Shown: positions 56,155 to 64,000 of the stretch, piece after piece
Numbering within the stretch: the stretch's first letter is position 1
Layout: every line of letters begins with the position of its first letter
From: Marinicella gelatinilytica
Lineage (GTDB): Bacteria > Pseudomonadota > Gammaproteobacteria > Xanthomonadales > Marinicellaceae
Length of the DNA stretch: 64,000 bases
Assembly (NCBI RefSeq): GCF_026410405.1
Contig: NZ_JAPMLN010000014.1
Location: 107,972-171,971, forward strand
Direction of reading: 5' to 3'
Position numbers and translations under genes: made by a program
The notes under the pieces: model-generated
Told to the model about the DNA's origin: nothing
What the model saw: only the letters and a program-made list of their open reading frames with translations
The model's database searches: none

Positions 56155-58080
56155 ATGCCTTATTCCCTATTATCCGGTGTACTATTGGTATGCCTGTCTT
56201 TTTTGGTGTCTGCAGAAACAGATACTTCTCAAAAAACCTTATCGCCATTGGTGGTCACTGCCGGCTTAACGCCGATAGACGCCAGCGATTATGGTGGTAC
56301 GCTGACAGTGATTGATGGCGATGAAATTAGTGCCTCCGGTGCTGTTTATCTGAGCGAATTACTGCGATCTGTGCCTGGATTTGCGGTTAATCAATCCGGC
56401 GGTATCGGCACCCAAACCCAAGTGAGAATACGGGGCGCTGAAGCCAATCACGTACTGGTGTTAAGAGATGGCGTACGCTTGAATGATGCCACCGGTAATG
56501 ATGAATTCTTATTTAATTATGCCTTGTTGGACAATATTGAGCGCATCGAAATTATCCGTGGACCACAAAGTGCGGTGTGGGGAACGGATGCTTTAGGTGC
56601 AGTGATTAACATTATTTCACGACAAGCGGATAATAAGAACTTACAAGCTGACCTTGAGTACGGTAGTTTTAACAGTTTAAAAACAGCGGTTTCAGGGGCT
56701 TATGCCAGCTCAAACTGGCGACTCAATGGCGCCATCACCGGTGTTGACAGCGGTGGTAGTAATATTTCTTTAACTGGTGACGAGAATGATGGTTATGAGA
56801 ATTTATCGGCACGTTTAAGTTTAGATAATGACTGGACAGATTCATTGACCAGCACCGTGCGCTTTTCTCACAGCGATGCCATGAATGAGTATGACGGCAC
56901 TGATTTTATGGATACCGGCTTGCCAATGGATGCTGATTTATGGACGGAACGCACATTGACGACGGCCATGGCACAATTTCGGATTAAACCCAAAGCAAGT
57001 TCTTGGCACAGCCGCTTTGATTATCATTACAGCGACACCCAGGGGGATAATTTTTCACTGTTTGGCCAAGACAGCAGCACTGCAGCAGAAACCCATGAAT
57101 TTAAAGTGTTAAATTCCTGGGGGTTAGGCCAAGCTGATAATCAGCGCATTAATGTCATGCTAGATCATCGGCAGGTTGATTTTTCTCAAGTAGGTACAGC
57201 CTCTAATTTCGGCGATCCCAATCAGTCGCAGTCTTACCATGTCTCCGGTGTTGCTGCTGAATTTCAAGGTGTTGTCGGAGAGCGCTTTACTTGGCAAGCC
57301 TCGGCACGCCATGATGATTTTAATCGCTTCGATGATGTCGATAATTACCAATTAGCCGGTCGTTATCAGCTCAACGAACAGCAGCGGATTAGGGCAACCT
57401 TGGGTAGCGGCAGTAAAGCACCCTCTTTTATTGAGCGTTTCGGTTACTTTCCTGCTCAATTTATTGGTAATCCTGATTTAAAACCGGAAGAATCCACATC
57501 CTATGAGCTGGCTTATGAGATTGATTATGACGGCCATCAATTGGCTTTTATTTATTTTAATCAAGATTTAACCAATGAAATTGATGGTTTTGTCTATGAT
57601 GTTAATGCCGATGCCTTTACTGCGCGTAATAAAGACAATGACAGCCAGCGTAGTGGCGTGGAAGTCAGCTGGTTGGGACAATGGACAGCACAACTATCCA
57701 GCCGCTTAAACTACACCTATACGGACGCTTCTGAAAAAGATGCCTTCGATGTATCACAACATGAAGTTCGTCGGCCTAAGCACGTGACGTCGCTGACCTT
57801 AAATTATGATTTTGCTGACCAACGTGGGCGGTTTTACAGTACCGTTCGTCACCAAAGTAGTCAGCTTGATAATTTTTATTCCCCCAGTACTTACTTGACA
57901 GAAAAGGTTCGTCTTGACGGTTATACCACAGTTAGTTTCAATGCCAGCTGGGCATTCACCGAGAAAACCCGTGGCTATATCCGTGCCGATAACCTGTTTG
58001 ATGAAGACTATCAGGAGGTTTATGGCTATGCCCGACCGGGTGCCGGTTTTTATATCGGAGTCAATCACCAGTTTTTTTAA
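56155..58080 (+). CDS. btuB: TonB-dependent vitamin B12 receptor (BtuB-like)
   Basis: 641 aa from the ATG at 56155 with AGGAG 8 nt ahead; in-frame ATG at 56065 lies inside the riboswitch and is rejected. Signal peptide (SLLSGVLLVCLSFLVSA-E), then TonB box-like SPLVVTAG, a plug domain (LRSVPGFAVNQSGGIGTQTQVRIRGAEANHVLVLRDG ... GPQSAVWGTDALGAVINI) and a beta-barrel ending GVNHQFF with a C-terminal aromatic. This close match to BtuB, plus the B12 riboswitch in front, makes cobalamin or cobinamide the likely ligand. No BtuCDF genes are in the window. Confidence 0.93.
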   Translation: MPYSLLSGVLLVCLSFLVSAETDTSQKTLSPLVVTAGLTPIDASDYGGTLTVIDGDEISASGAVYLSELLRSVPGFAVNQSGGIGTQTQVRIRGAEANHVLVLRDGVRLNDATGNDEFLFNYALLDNIERIEIIRGPQSAVWGTDALGAVINIISRQADNKNLQADLEYGSFNSLKTAVSGAYASSNWRLNGAITGVDSGGSNISLTGDENDGYENLSARLSLDNDWTDSLTSTVRFSHSDAMNEYDGTDFMDTGLPMDADLWTERTLTTAMAQFRIKPKASSWHSRFDYHYSDTQGDNFSLFGQDSSTAAETHEFKVLNSWGLGQADNQRINVMLDHRQVDFSQVGTASNFGDPNQSQSYHVSGVAAEFQGVVGERFTWQASARHDDFNRFDDVDNYQLAGRYQLNEQQRIRATLGSGSKAPSFIERFGYFPAQFIGNPDLKPEESTSYELAYEIDYDGHQLAFIYFNQDLTNEIDGFVYDVNADAFTARNKDNDSQRSGVEVSWLGQWTAQLSSRLNYTYTDASEKDAFDVSQHEVRRPKHVTSLTLNYDFADQRGRFYSTVRHQSSQLDNFYSPSTYLTEKVRLDGYTTVSFNASWAFTEKTRGYIRADNLFDEDYQEVYGYARPGAGFYIGVNHQFF

Positions 58081-58110
58081 TCGATTAGTTAAATCCTCAA
58101 AGATCAATTT

Positions 58111-58146
58111 AAAACCACCGCTGAATAAAACAGCGGTGGTTTTTTT
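58111..58146 (+). terminator. Terminator after btuB
   Basis: AAAACCACCGCTG / CAGCGGTGGTTTT, a 13-bp stem with 7-nt loop, followed by a T run. Confidence 0.95.
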
Positions 58147-58199
58147 ATTGGCCTCCAACGCTGATTGAAGTAAACTGAATTGCCATAAAAGAGGATTCT

Positions 58200-59597
58200 A
58201 TGCAACCAAAGTCAGTCAGTTTTACCCATGCCTTAACCGTTTTTCTGGGTGTGTTTTTGATTATTGCCGCCGGCATGTTTTATTTAGATAATCTCCTGCA
58301 TGTGGCGCTGTTTACTGCTTTACTGTGGGTGGGTTTGCATGCCCGTATCATGGGTTTTCGCTATATCAGCCAACGTGAATTTATGAATGGCGCCATTTCA
58401 CGCGCTTTACCGGCGATTTATATTTTCTTGCTTATCGGGTTATTGATTGCTGCGCTCATGAAGAGTGGTACCGTGGCTATGCTGATTTATTATGGTTTGG
58501 ATTGGCTAAAGCCGTCATTAATCTTACCTGTAGGCTTTATCTTGTGTGCCCTAATGTCGGTGGTTACCGGAACTTCATGGGGTACCGTTGGTACTTTAGG
58601 TGTGGTGCTCATGGGCATGGCTGAAGCGGTTGGCTTACCGATGTATTGGGTCGCCGGTGCGGTGGTTTCAGGTGCCACTTTTGGGGATAAAATGTCGCCG
58701 GTCTCAGATACCACCAACCTGGCTGCCATGAGCACCGAAACAGATTTATACAATCACATTAAGTCCATGGCTATGACCACCGGACCGACTTTTGTCGTGG
58801 TCTTGATTATTTTTTATGTGGCGGGTATGCAATTGCCTGTTCATGACAGTAGTTTGCAGCAGGTGGCCGGTCTGCAACAGGCTTTGTCCCAGCATTTTAA
58901 TCTGAATCCCTGGTTCACCATGTGGCCAATTGTGGTGTTGGTGGTTTTTAGTTATCGACGCTTTGAACCCGAATTGACCATGGTTGCAGCCATCATTACC
59001 GGCACCATTATCGCGCTGTTTGTACAACAGGAAAGTGTCTTCAATATGGCACAGGCTTTGTGGTCAAACCAACCTGCCGACACCGGATTAAACTCCTTGA
59101 ATCAACTGTTGGGTCGTGGCGGGTTGTACAGTATGGCCTGGACTTTGTTGTTGGCTTTATTGGCCATTGCCATGGGTGGCATTTTGCAAAGTGCCGGTTT
59201 TATCCAGGCCTTATTCAATGGTTTAATTAAACAGGTTAAAACCACAGGAGCCTTGGTCAGCACCACATTATTCAGCGGTTTAATTTTAGTCGCTTCCTTA
59301 GGAGAGGCTTATATCGCGATTATTCTCAACAGTCAGTTATTTAAAAAAATCTATCAAAAACGCGGCTTAGATTCGTCAGTTCTGTCCCGAACTGTAGAAG
59401 AGGGTGTGACATTAATGGCAGGTCTGATTCCCTGGACCACCGCCGGTGCTTTTTATGCCGCGACTTTAGGAATTTCAGTGATGGATTATGCACCTTATGC
59501 CTTGTTAAATCTATTGAATCCGGTAACTGCCATAGTTTTTGCTTATTTGGGTTGGTCTATTTTAACCACAACTCAGCTTGACAATAATGCTGACTAA
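58200..59597 (+). CDS. nhaC: NhaC family Na+/H+ antiporter
   Basis: 465 aa with about 11-12 membrane segments. The family pattern TGTSWGTVGTLGVVLMGMAEAVGLP and SGATFGDKMSPVSDTTNLAAMSTETDLYNHIKSM is clear, as in NhaC antiporters. A second conserved region is EEGVTLMAGLIPWTTAGAFY. It exports Na+ or a related ion in exchange for protons at the inner membrane; a family member can also exchange malate and lactate. It has its own transcript between two terminators. GAGGA is the ribosome site. Confidence 0.85.
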   Translation: MQPKSVSFTHALTVFLGVFLIIAAGMFYLDNLLHVALFTALLWVGLHARIMGFRYISQREFMNGAISRALPAIYIFLLIGLLIAALMKSGTVAMLIYYGLDWLKPSLILPVGFILCALMSVVTGTSWGTVGTLGVVLMGMAEAVGLPMYWVAGAVVSGATFGDKMSPVSDTTNLAAMSTETDLYNHIKSMAMTTGPTFVVVLIIFYVAGMQLPVHDSSLQQVAGLQQALSQHFNLNPWFTMWPIVVLVVFSYRRFEPELTMVAAIITGTIIALFVQQESVFNMAQALWSNQPADTGLNSLNQLLGRGGLYSMAWTLLLALLAIAMGGILQSAGFIQALFNGLIKQVKTTGALVSTTLFSGLILVASLGEAYIAIILNSQLFKKIYQKRGLDSSVLSRTVEEGVTLMAGLIPWTTAGAFYAATLGISVMDYAPYALLNLLNPVTAIVFAYLGWSILTTTQLDNNAD

Positions 59598-59656
59598 ATA
59601 TGTCGTGATGATGCTGATGTTATGAGGTTTGGTGGTATAAAATACATGGTCACAAA

Positions 59657-59682
59657 AAAAGCCGACATTCAGGTCGGCTTTT
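59657..59682. terminator. Bidirectional terminator between nhaC and slyD
   Basis: AAAAGCCGAC (59657-59666) with GTCGGCTTTT (59673-59682), a 10-bp perfect stem and 6-nt loop. A and T runs fit both directions, serving the convergent pair. Confidence 0.93.
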
Positions 59683-59704
59683 AAATTCTTTATGGTGTTT
59701 AAAT

Positions 59705-60166
59705 TTAGTGCGCGTGACCGTGATCCAGCTCTTCTTTACTGGCTTCGCGGACTTCTTCAACACTGACATTAAAGTGTAAGCGCTGGCCGGCTAATTCATG
59801 GTTGCCGTCAACAGTCACTTCATCACCTTCAATGGCGGTGATTTTAACCGGGATCTGACCTTGTTGGGTTTCGGCTTGGAATTGCATGCCGACATTGAGC
59901 TCATCAACACCCTGAAAAGCATCACGTGGTACTTTTTGGATCATTTGTTCATGGCGAACGCCGTACGCTTCTTCCGGTTCAACGGTGACATCAAATTCAT
60001 CGCCTTGTTTCTTTCCTTCCATGGCTTTTTCAAGACCCGGAATAATATTATGGGCACCCTGAATAAATTTCAGCGGCTCGCGACCTTCTGAAGAGTCCAA
60101 AACCTGGCCTTGATCGTCGGTTAATTTATAATGCATACCGACCACACAGTCTTTTTTGATTTCCAT
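59705..60166 (-). CDS. slyD: SlyD-like FKBP peptidyl-prolyl isomerase
   Basis: 153 aa. FKBP domain split by the chaperone insert (IF domain): VVGMHYKLTDDQGQVLDSSEGREPLKFIQGAHNIIPGLEKAMEGKKQGDEFDVTVEPEEAYGVR, then the IF insertion and NHELAGQRLHFNVSVEEVREAS. The end, HGHAH, is a very short remnant of the long His/Cys metal-binding tail of E. coli SlyD. It assists folding in the cytoplasm; nickel delivery, as in E. coli, is not supported with so short a tail. Confidence 0.92.
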   Translation of the reverse strand: MEIKKDCVVGMHYKLTDDQGQVLDSSEGREPLKFIQGAHNIIPGLEKAMEGKKQGDEFDVTVEPEEAYGVRHEQMIQKVPRDAFQGVDELNVGMQFQAETQQGQIPVKITAIEGDEVTVDGNHELAGQRLHFNVSVEEVREASKEELDHGHAH

Positions 60167-60304
60167 AGTTACTTAATTTTTTGTGAAAGGGCAAAGGTTA
60201 ACACAGCTACGCTTAGATTTTTATTAAAGTCGTCGATTTTTTCCTGATTTTCTGTGGTTTCCCAGATGATTATCCACGTATTTCTCACTTCATAAAATGT
60301 TAAG

Positions 60305-60544
60305 TCAATGATTTCTTAAGGCTTTAATTAAGTCCTGTTTATTCATTTTTGAGCGACCTTCAATGCCGATGTTTTTGGCTTGTTGGTAGAGTTCATCTTT
60401 GGTCCATTGTTCATAGGGCTTGGCTTTGCCGCCTTTTTCGCCGGCATCTTCGGTGTTGGCAATGCGTGCTGCTTTTTCCTTGCTGTAGCCTTTATCTCGA
60501 AGCGCTTGGTATTGTTCTTCGTTTTTAATTCTTGGGTTTGGCAT
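60305..60544 (-). CDS. Small DUF7218/Rho-N-like protein
   Basis: 79 aa, MPNPRIKNEEQYQALRDKGYSKEKAARIAN, matching the pattern 'xxKNxxQYExLRxxGxSKxKAARIAN' seen in DUF7218 proteins. The C-terminal part (WTKDELYQQAKNIGIEGRSKMNKQDLIKAL) looks like a Rho-N or SAP-type helix-extended-helix motif often found in small nucleic-acid-binding proteins. Cytoplasmic and highly charged. Function unknown. It is monocistronic; the 60167-60304 gap upstream of slyD holds nothing I recognise. Confidence 0.8.
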   Translation of the reverse strand: MPNPRIKNEEQYQALRDKGYSKEKAARIANTEDAGEKGGKAKPYEQWTKDELYQQAKNIGIEGRSKMNKQDLIKALRNH

Positions 60545-60676
60545 GGTCTTACTATTTGTTAAATGAACAGTAAAAATAACACAATGAACTTTAAAATTTC
60601 GATAAATTCAAAGACAGAGCGTGTTTATTTGCTAAGATTGATGGTATGAATTTATTTAAAATTAAACGAGGTGTCC

Positions 60677-61684
60677 ATGCGGTTATTATGTGTTGTGTTT
60701 TCTATGTTCGCGAGTGTTGTTGTGATGGCGGATAAGCCAATTGCGATTGTTATTCATGGTGGTGCCGGTACCATTGAGCGTTCACAATTAAGTGGTGAGC
60801 AAGAAACGTCTATACGGGCTGATTTGTCGCAAGCTTTAGAAGTTGGTTATGCTGCTTTAGATGATGGGCAAGATGCCATGGATGCTGTGGTAGCGGCCAT
60901 TATGGTGTTAGAAAATTCCACTCATTTTAATGCCGGTAAGGGGGCGGTCTATACCCGGGAGAAAAGCCATGAATTGGATGCCTCGATTATGCGTGGTTCC
61001 GATTTACAGGCGGGCGCGGTTGCCGGTATCAAATACACCAAAAACCCGATATTAGCTGCCAAAGCCGTGATGCTGAATTCACCGCATGTGATGTTGGCCG
61101 GCAGGGGTGCAGATGCTTTTTCAAAAACTCAGAATTTAGAGCAAGTTGATAACAGTTATTTTGATACAGAAGCACGTCTGGAAGCCTGGAGAAAAGTAGA
61201 TGAAATAACTCAACAAAAAGGCCGACAGGAGGCAGCAATCAGTGATGTGTTAGACCATGAGTTTAAATTCGGCACCGTGGGTGCGGTGGCCATCGATCAA
61301 AACGGTCATATTGTCGCAGGAACCTCAACCGGTGGCATGACTTATAAAGCTTGGGGACGTATCGGTGATTCACCGGTGATTGGTGCTGGAACCTATGCTG
61401 ATGACCGCAGTTGTGGAATTTCAGCCACCGGTCATGGCGAATATTTTATTCGTTATGCTGTGGCGCATGATATTTGCGCCCGTGTTTTATACCAAGATAA
61501 AAGCCTGCAGCAAGCCGCTGATGAAGTCATTAATGAAACTTTGAAAGCAGTTGGTGGAGATGGTGGCATTATCGGTATGGACGCACAAGGAAAACCGGTG
61601 ATGATTTTTAATACTGCCGGAATGTATCGTGGATTTAAAACCAAAGAGGAAACGTACGTGGCCATCTATGGTGATGAAAAATAG
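60677..61684 (+). CDS. Isoaspartyl peptidase / type III L-asparaginase
   Basis: 335 aa from the ATG at 60677 (GAGG at 60667-60670); GTG at 60671 possible. A signal peptide precedes KPIAIVIHGGAGTI, the family start. Glycine-rich FNAGKGAVYT and the Ntn nucleophile Thr in FGTVGAVAI (autocleavage before Thr) are present, followed by GTSTGGMTYKAWGRIGDSPVIGAGTYAD. A secreted relative of IaaA/plant asparaginase that should clip isoaspartyl dipeptides or asparagine in the periplasm. No export or amino-acid partner nearby. Confidence 0.9.
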   Translation: MRLLCVVFSMFASVVVMADKPIAIVIHGGAGTIERSQLSGEQETSIRADLSQALEVGYAALDDGQDAMDAVVAAIMVLENSTHFNAGKGAVYTREKSHELDASIMRGSDLQAGAVAGIKYTKNPILAAKAVMLNSPHVMLAGRGADAFSKTQNLEQVDNSYFDTEARLEAWRKVDEITQQKGRQEAAISDVLDHEFKFGTVGAVAIDQNGHIVAGTSTGGMTYKAWGRIGDSPVIGAGTYADDRSCGISATGHGEYFIRYAVAHDICARVLYQDKSLQQAADEVINETLKAVGGDGGIIGMDAQGKPVMIFNTAGMYRGFKTKEETYVAIYGDEK

Positions 61685-61757
61685 GCTGTAAGCCAGTATT
61701 TATAACATTTAGAGATTGTTTTTGTGGTGGATTGTTATTAAAATGCGACTGATCTGT

Positions 61758-61782
61758 GGTAATGAGAATATGAACCATTACC
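61758..61782 (+). promoter_or_regulatory. Palindromic operator candidate upstream of the iron permease
   Basis: GGTAATG (61758-61764) and CATTACC (61776-61782) form a perfect 7-bp inverted repeat with an 11-bp spacer (AGAATATGAAC). The left part, GGTAATGAGAAT, resembles Fur boxes (AATGATAAT), matching a consensus 19-mer at about 12 positions. A -10-like TATAAC (about 61797-61802) follows, so it would sit near -35. With the iron-permease gene next, Fur control is a reasonable inference; a different palindromic regulator is equally possible. Confidence 0.4.
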
Positions 61783-61812
61783 ATTTGCCTTAAAAATATA
61801 ACAATATACCCT

Positions 61813-63759
61813 ATGAAAAATAAAATAATCTCGGCTTTCGTTGGCTTGCTACTGGCGTCATTGTGTTATGCCCCTATGTCTCAAGCTAGTACCAAAGCCG
61901 CAGAACAAACAGCCTTGGTACAGTTGGTAGAATACATTGGCGCTGATTACATTAATGCAGTCGATGAAGGCCAAATCGTCAGCGAAGCTGAATATACTGA
62001 GATGCAGGAATTTTCTCAATTGTTGACAGAGGGGATTGCTGCTTTACCCGATGCCAAAGGTAAAAGCAATTTATTAAATCAGGCTAAATCTTTACAAAAT
62101 GCGGTAGAAAACCAAGTGGATGAATCGGCCATTAAATCATTGGCACAGTCCATTCGAGGTAGCCTGGTGACTGTTTATGGTATTCCGGTGTTACCCAAAG
62201 CCGCTCCCAACATGGCACATGCTGCAAAACTCTACCAAACAACCTGTGCCAGCTGCCATGGAATAACCGGTCGTGGTGACGGACCTGCTGCCGTAGGCAT
62301 GGAACCCGCGCCCACTGATTTTAGTGAGGTGGCTCGCTATGATGGTCGTTCCATGTTGGGACTTTATACCACCATTACCCAGGGTGTTGATGGTACCGGC
62401 ATGATGGCTTATGAAGGTGCGTTGTCAGAGACTGAGCGCTGGGCTTTGGCTTTTTATGTGGGTCAAAAAGCAGTCACTGAACCAGTGGCTGACCAAGGTC
62501 AAAAGGCTTTGCACAATATTCCCGGCATGAAAAAGCAGTTAAGTCTAAATAATGTGGTTTCGATGGCGCCTGAAGATGTTTATAAAGCTTATGGCGAGCA
62601 GGCACACGCTGCTTTGGGTTATTTACGATTACACCCTGAGGCTTTATTTAATCAAAACCAATTTCTCAGTATCAGCCAAGATAATCTAACTTTAGCCGGA
62701 ACGGCTTATGCACAAGGTGATCTGGCAGCCGCTAAACAAGCGGCATTGGCCGCTTATTTAGATGGCTTTGAGATGGTGGAGAAACAAGTTGCGGCTGTTG
62801 ATAAACCATTAATGCTCAAAGCTGAAAAACGTTTTATGGCGGTTCGGGAAGCCATTGATCGGAATATGGAGCCGTCGGTTCTGGACGAGCGCATAGAAGC
62901 CGCACAATCGATAATTTCAGATGTTGGTGAGGTCTTGGATACCGGTGGTTTAAGTGCCATGGCGACTTTTTCTGCCAGTTTTTTTATTTTGTTTCGAGAA
63001 GGATTAGAAGCCATTTTGGTGTTGGCAGCTTTGTTGACATTTACCCGTAAAGCCAAAGCTGAAAAAGCCAGTCGCTACATTCATTATGGCTGGATTGGTG
63101 CCTTATTGGCGGGTGTTTTAACCTGGTATGTGGCCACCCATTTAATCGCCATCAGTGGTGCCTCGCGAGAATTAACGGAAGGCATTGCAGGAGTTTTAGC
63201 CGCTCTGATATTGTTTTATGTGGGCTTTTGGATGCACAGCAATGCCAACAGTCAAAAATGGATGAATTACATAAAATCAAAAGTCGATACGGCTTTGGGT
63301 CAGGGCACGTTATGGATGCTGGCTTTTGTGGCTTTTATTTCTGTATACCGAGAAATATTTGAAACCATCTTGTTTTACCAAGCTTTATGGACTCAGGTAG
63401 ATATCGGTACCGACAATTACTTGTTTTATGGTATTGCAGTGGCCATTGCCTGTCTTGCCGCGGTAACGGTTCTGTTTTTCCGAATTGGCATGCGCTTGCC
63501 TTTAGGTTTGTTTTTTAAAGCCACAGCTTTGGTGTTGTTATTTTTGGCATTTGTTATTATGGGCAAAGGCGTGGCGGCCTTACAAGAAGCCGGTGCTTTG
63601 GGTGTTTATTATGTTAATATTCCAACCTTTGATTGGTTTGGAATTTATCCAACCTTACAAGGTGTTGGCGCACAATTGCTGATAGCCGGTTTGGGTGCGT
63701 TCCTGTGGTTTAAACCTAATGTTGAACAAACCAACGCGGGCGCACAAAAACACGTGTAA
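61813..63759 (+). CDS. Fused cytochrome c / FTR1 iron permease
   Basis: 648 aa. A signal peptide (ISAFVGLLLASLCYAPMSQA) leads to a helical region, then a c-type cytochrome domain with CASCH (about residues 145-149) and GRGDGPAAVG next to it. A second helical linker (about 240-385) precedes the FTR1 permease domain, about 390-640, with seven membrane segments and both iron motifs, REGLE (about 395-399) and REIFE (about 512-516). FTR1 permeases import ferric iron using oxidation of Fe2+; the fused heme domain likely helps electron transfer. This arrangement is known as the cytochrome c/FTR1 family. A terminator that seems cut by an IS follows. Confidence 0.92.
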   Translation: MKNKIISAFVGLLLASLCYAPMSQASTKAAEQTALVQLVEYIGADYINAVDEGQIVSEAEYTEMQEFSQLLTEGIAALPDAKGKSNLLNQAKSLQNAVENQVDESAIKSLAQSIRGSLVTVYGIPVLPKAAPNMAHAAKLYQTTCASCHGITGRGDGPAAVGMEPAPTDFSEVARYDGRSMLGLYTTITQGVDGTGMMAYEGALSETERWALAFYVGQKAVTEPVADQGQKALHNIPGMKKQLSLNNVVSMAPEDVYKAYGEQAHAALGYLRLHPEALFNQNQFLSISQDNLTLAGTAYAQGDLAAAKQAALAAYLDGFEMVEKQVAAVDKPLMLKAEKRFMAVREAIDRNMEPSVLDERIEAAQSIISDVGEVLDTGGLSAMATFSASFFILFREGLEAILVLAALLTFTRKAKAEKASRYIHYGWIGALLAGVLTWYVATHLIAISGASRELTEGIAGVLAALILFYVGFWMHSNANSQKWMNYIKSKVDTALGQGTLWMLAFVAFISVYREIFETILFYQALWTQVDIGTDNYLFYGIAVAIACLAAVTVLFFRIGMRLPLGLFFKATALVLLFLAFVIMGKGVAALQEAGALGVYYVNIPTFDWFGIYPTLQGVGAQLLIAGLGAFLWFKPNVEQTNAGAQKHV

Positions 63760-63771
63760 CATTTTTAAAGG

Positions 63772-63797
63772 AAAAAAAAGCGGCTGATTAAGCCGCT
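63772..63797. terminator. Terminator stem after the iron permease, probably split by the IS
   Basis: AGCGGCT-GATTA-AGCCGCT (7-bp stem, 5-nt loop) is preceded by eight A residues but followed by CAGACTGCTG instead of T residues. On the minus strand it is a complete terminator (stem then T run). On the plus strand the T run seems missing, as expected if the IS inserted right after the stem. Confidence 0.6.
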
Positions 63798-63813
63798 CAG
63801 ACTGCTGACAAAG

Positions 63814-63839
63814 TCCCCACTTTTGCGTGGGGATTTTTT
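63814..63839 (+). terminator. Hairpin terminator at the left end of the IS
   Basis: TCCCCAC (63814-63820) with GTGGGGA (63827-63833), loop TTTTGC, then six T residues. ISs often carry such a barrier to incoming transcription; it would also end read-through from the iron permease. TATAAT at 63839-63844 overlaps its end and could be the transposase -10, implying a very short or no leader. Confidence 0.85.
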
Positions 63840-63850
63840 ATAATAGCAAT

Positions 63851-64000
63851 ATGCTAAAAGATCATCCCCCCATCCAAACAAGCTATGAGTTTGTCAGCCT
63901 TGAGGATTTAGTGCCTCAAGACCACTTAGTCAGAAAGATAGATCAATCCGTTGATTTTAGTTTTATCCATGATTTAGTTGCTGATTTGTATTGCTCCAAC
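63851..64000 (+). CDS. IS1182-type transposase, N-terminal fragment (runs off the window)
   Basis: 50 codons to the right edge: MLKDHPPIQTSYEFVSLEDLVPQDHLVRKID, then FSFIHDLVADLYC. The pattern LVPxDHLxRKID...DFSFI is the typical start of IS1182/IS5-group DDE transposases (DUF772/InsH N-terminal domain). The catalytic DDE residues are outside the window, so function cannot be judged. Confidence 0.9.
   Translation, partial: MLKDHPPIQTSYEFVSLEDLVPQDHLVRKIDQSVDFSFIHDLVADLYCSN

Larger units (their letters stand above)
63798..64000 (+). mobile_element. IS1182-family insertion sequence, left part (runs off the window)
   Basis: Starts by inference at CAGACTGCTGACAAAG, directly after the terminator stem, and carries the transposase start at 63851. 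The right end, inverted repeat and target duplication lie past the window, so the boundary is an estimate. A hairpin with T run (63814-63839) precedes the transposase gene. Confidence 0.75.

Overview
The window is a compact, moderately AT-rich chromosome segment from a Gram-negative gammaproteobacterium. The evidence is the outer-membrane assembly cluster lptD-surA-pdxA-rsmA, Kdo transferase and LpxL, RpoH, PhoR, a B12-controlled BtuB-type receptor, and the conserved series hfq-hflX-hflK-hflC-DUF2065-purA. The style of the proteins (Marinicella or a Xanthomonadales-like relative) is my inference; there is no rRNA gene to settle it. I see no tRNA, rRNA, CRISPR array or prophage. Almost all of it is core chromosome. 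The one mobile element is an IS1182-type insertion cut off by the right edge.

Layout. 1-5.2 kb: end of tatD, a secreted protein, a DksA/TraR zinc-finger protein, a rhomboid protease coupled to lpxL, and sppA. 5.2-8.4 kb: rpoH, then a probably FNR-controlled periplasmic cytochrome c, a small secreted protein and a beta-helix protein made of eight 18-residue repeats. 8.4-14.1 kb (minus strand): lptD-surA-pdxA-rsmA-bioD. 14.3-21.1 kb: a YegP protein, a methyltransferase, an MscS channel, aspS with a hydrolase, and a membrane Ser/Thr kinase. 21.2-30.2 kb: a probable glycan or envelope-modification block (DUF3524 glycosyltransferase, VanZ-like protein, GtrB-type glycosyltransferase, two methyltransferases, two tandem LTA-synthase-like transferases). 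30.2-35.5 kb: hfq to purA. 35.5-47.4 kb: def, then LysM-dprA-smg-topA-tsaC-waaA-elaA, an M17 aminopeptidase, a HerA-like ATPase and a TSUP transporter. 47.4-53.9 kb: a cluster of DnaA-box-like sites, hemX-hemY, a porin divergent from phoR with a PHO-box candidate between them, an SDR and glnB. 53.9-64 kb: two lipoproteins, a complete cobalamin riboswitch with btuB, nhaC, a SlyD-type PPIase, a small DUF7218 protein, an isoaspartyl peptidase, a cytochrome c/FTR1 iron permease and the start of the IS.

The most notable non-coding structures are: a small family of intergenic repeats with inverted GAGRCCTTTGA-type ends, lying against stop codons; the inverted pair of perfect DnaA boxes at 47438-47460; a perfect FNR palindrome before the cytochrome; the PHO-box candidate; and a transposon that appears to have landed in the terminator of the iron-permease gene. 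I found no clearly new multi-gene system. The repeat family, the DnaA-box cluster and the envelope/glycan block with two LTA-synthase-like paralogues deserve the closest look.
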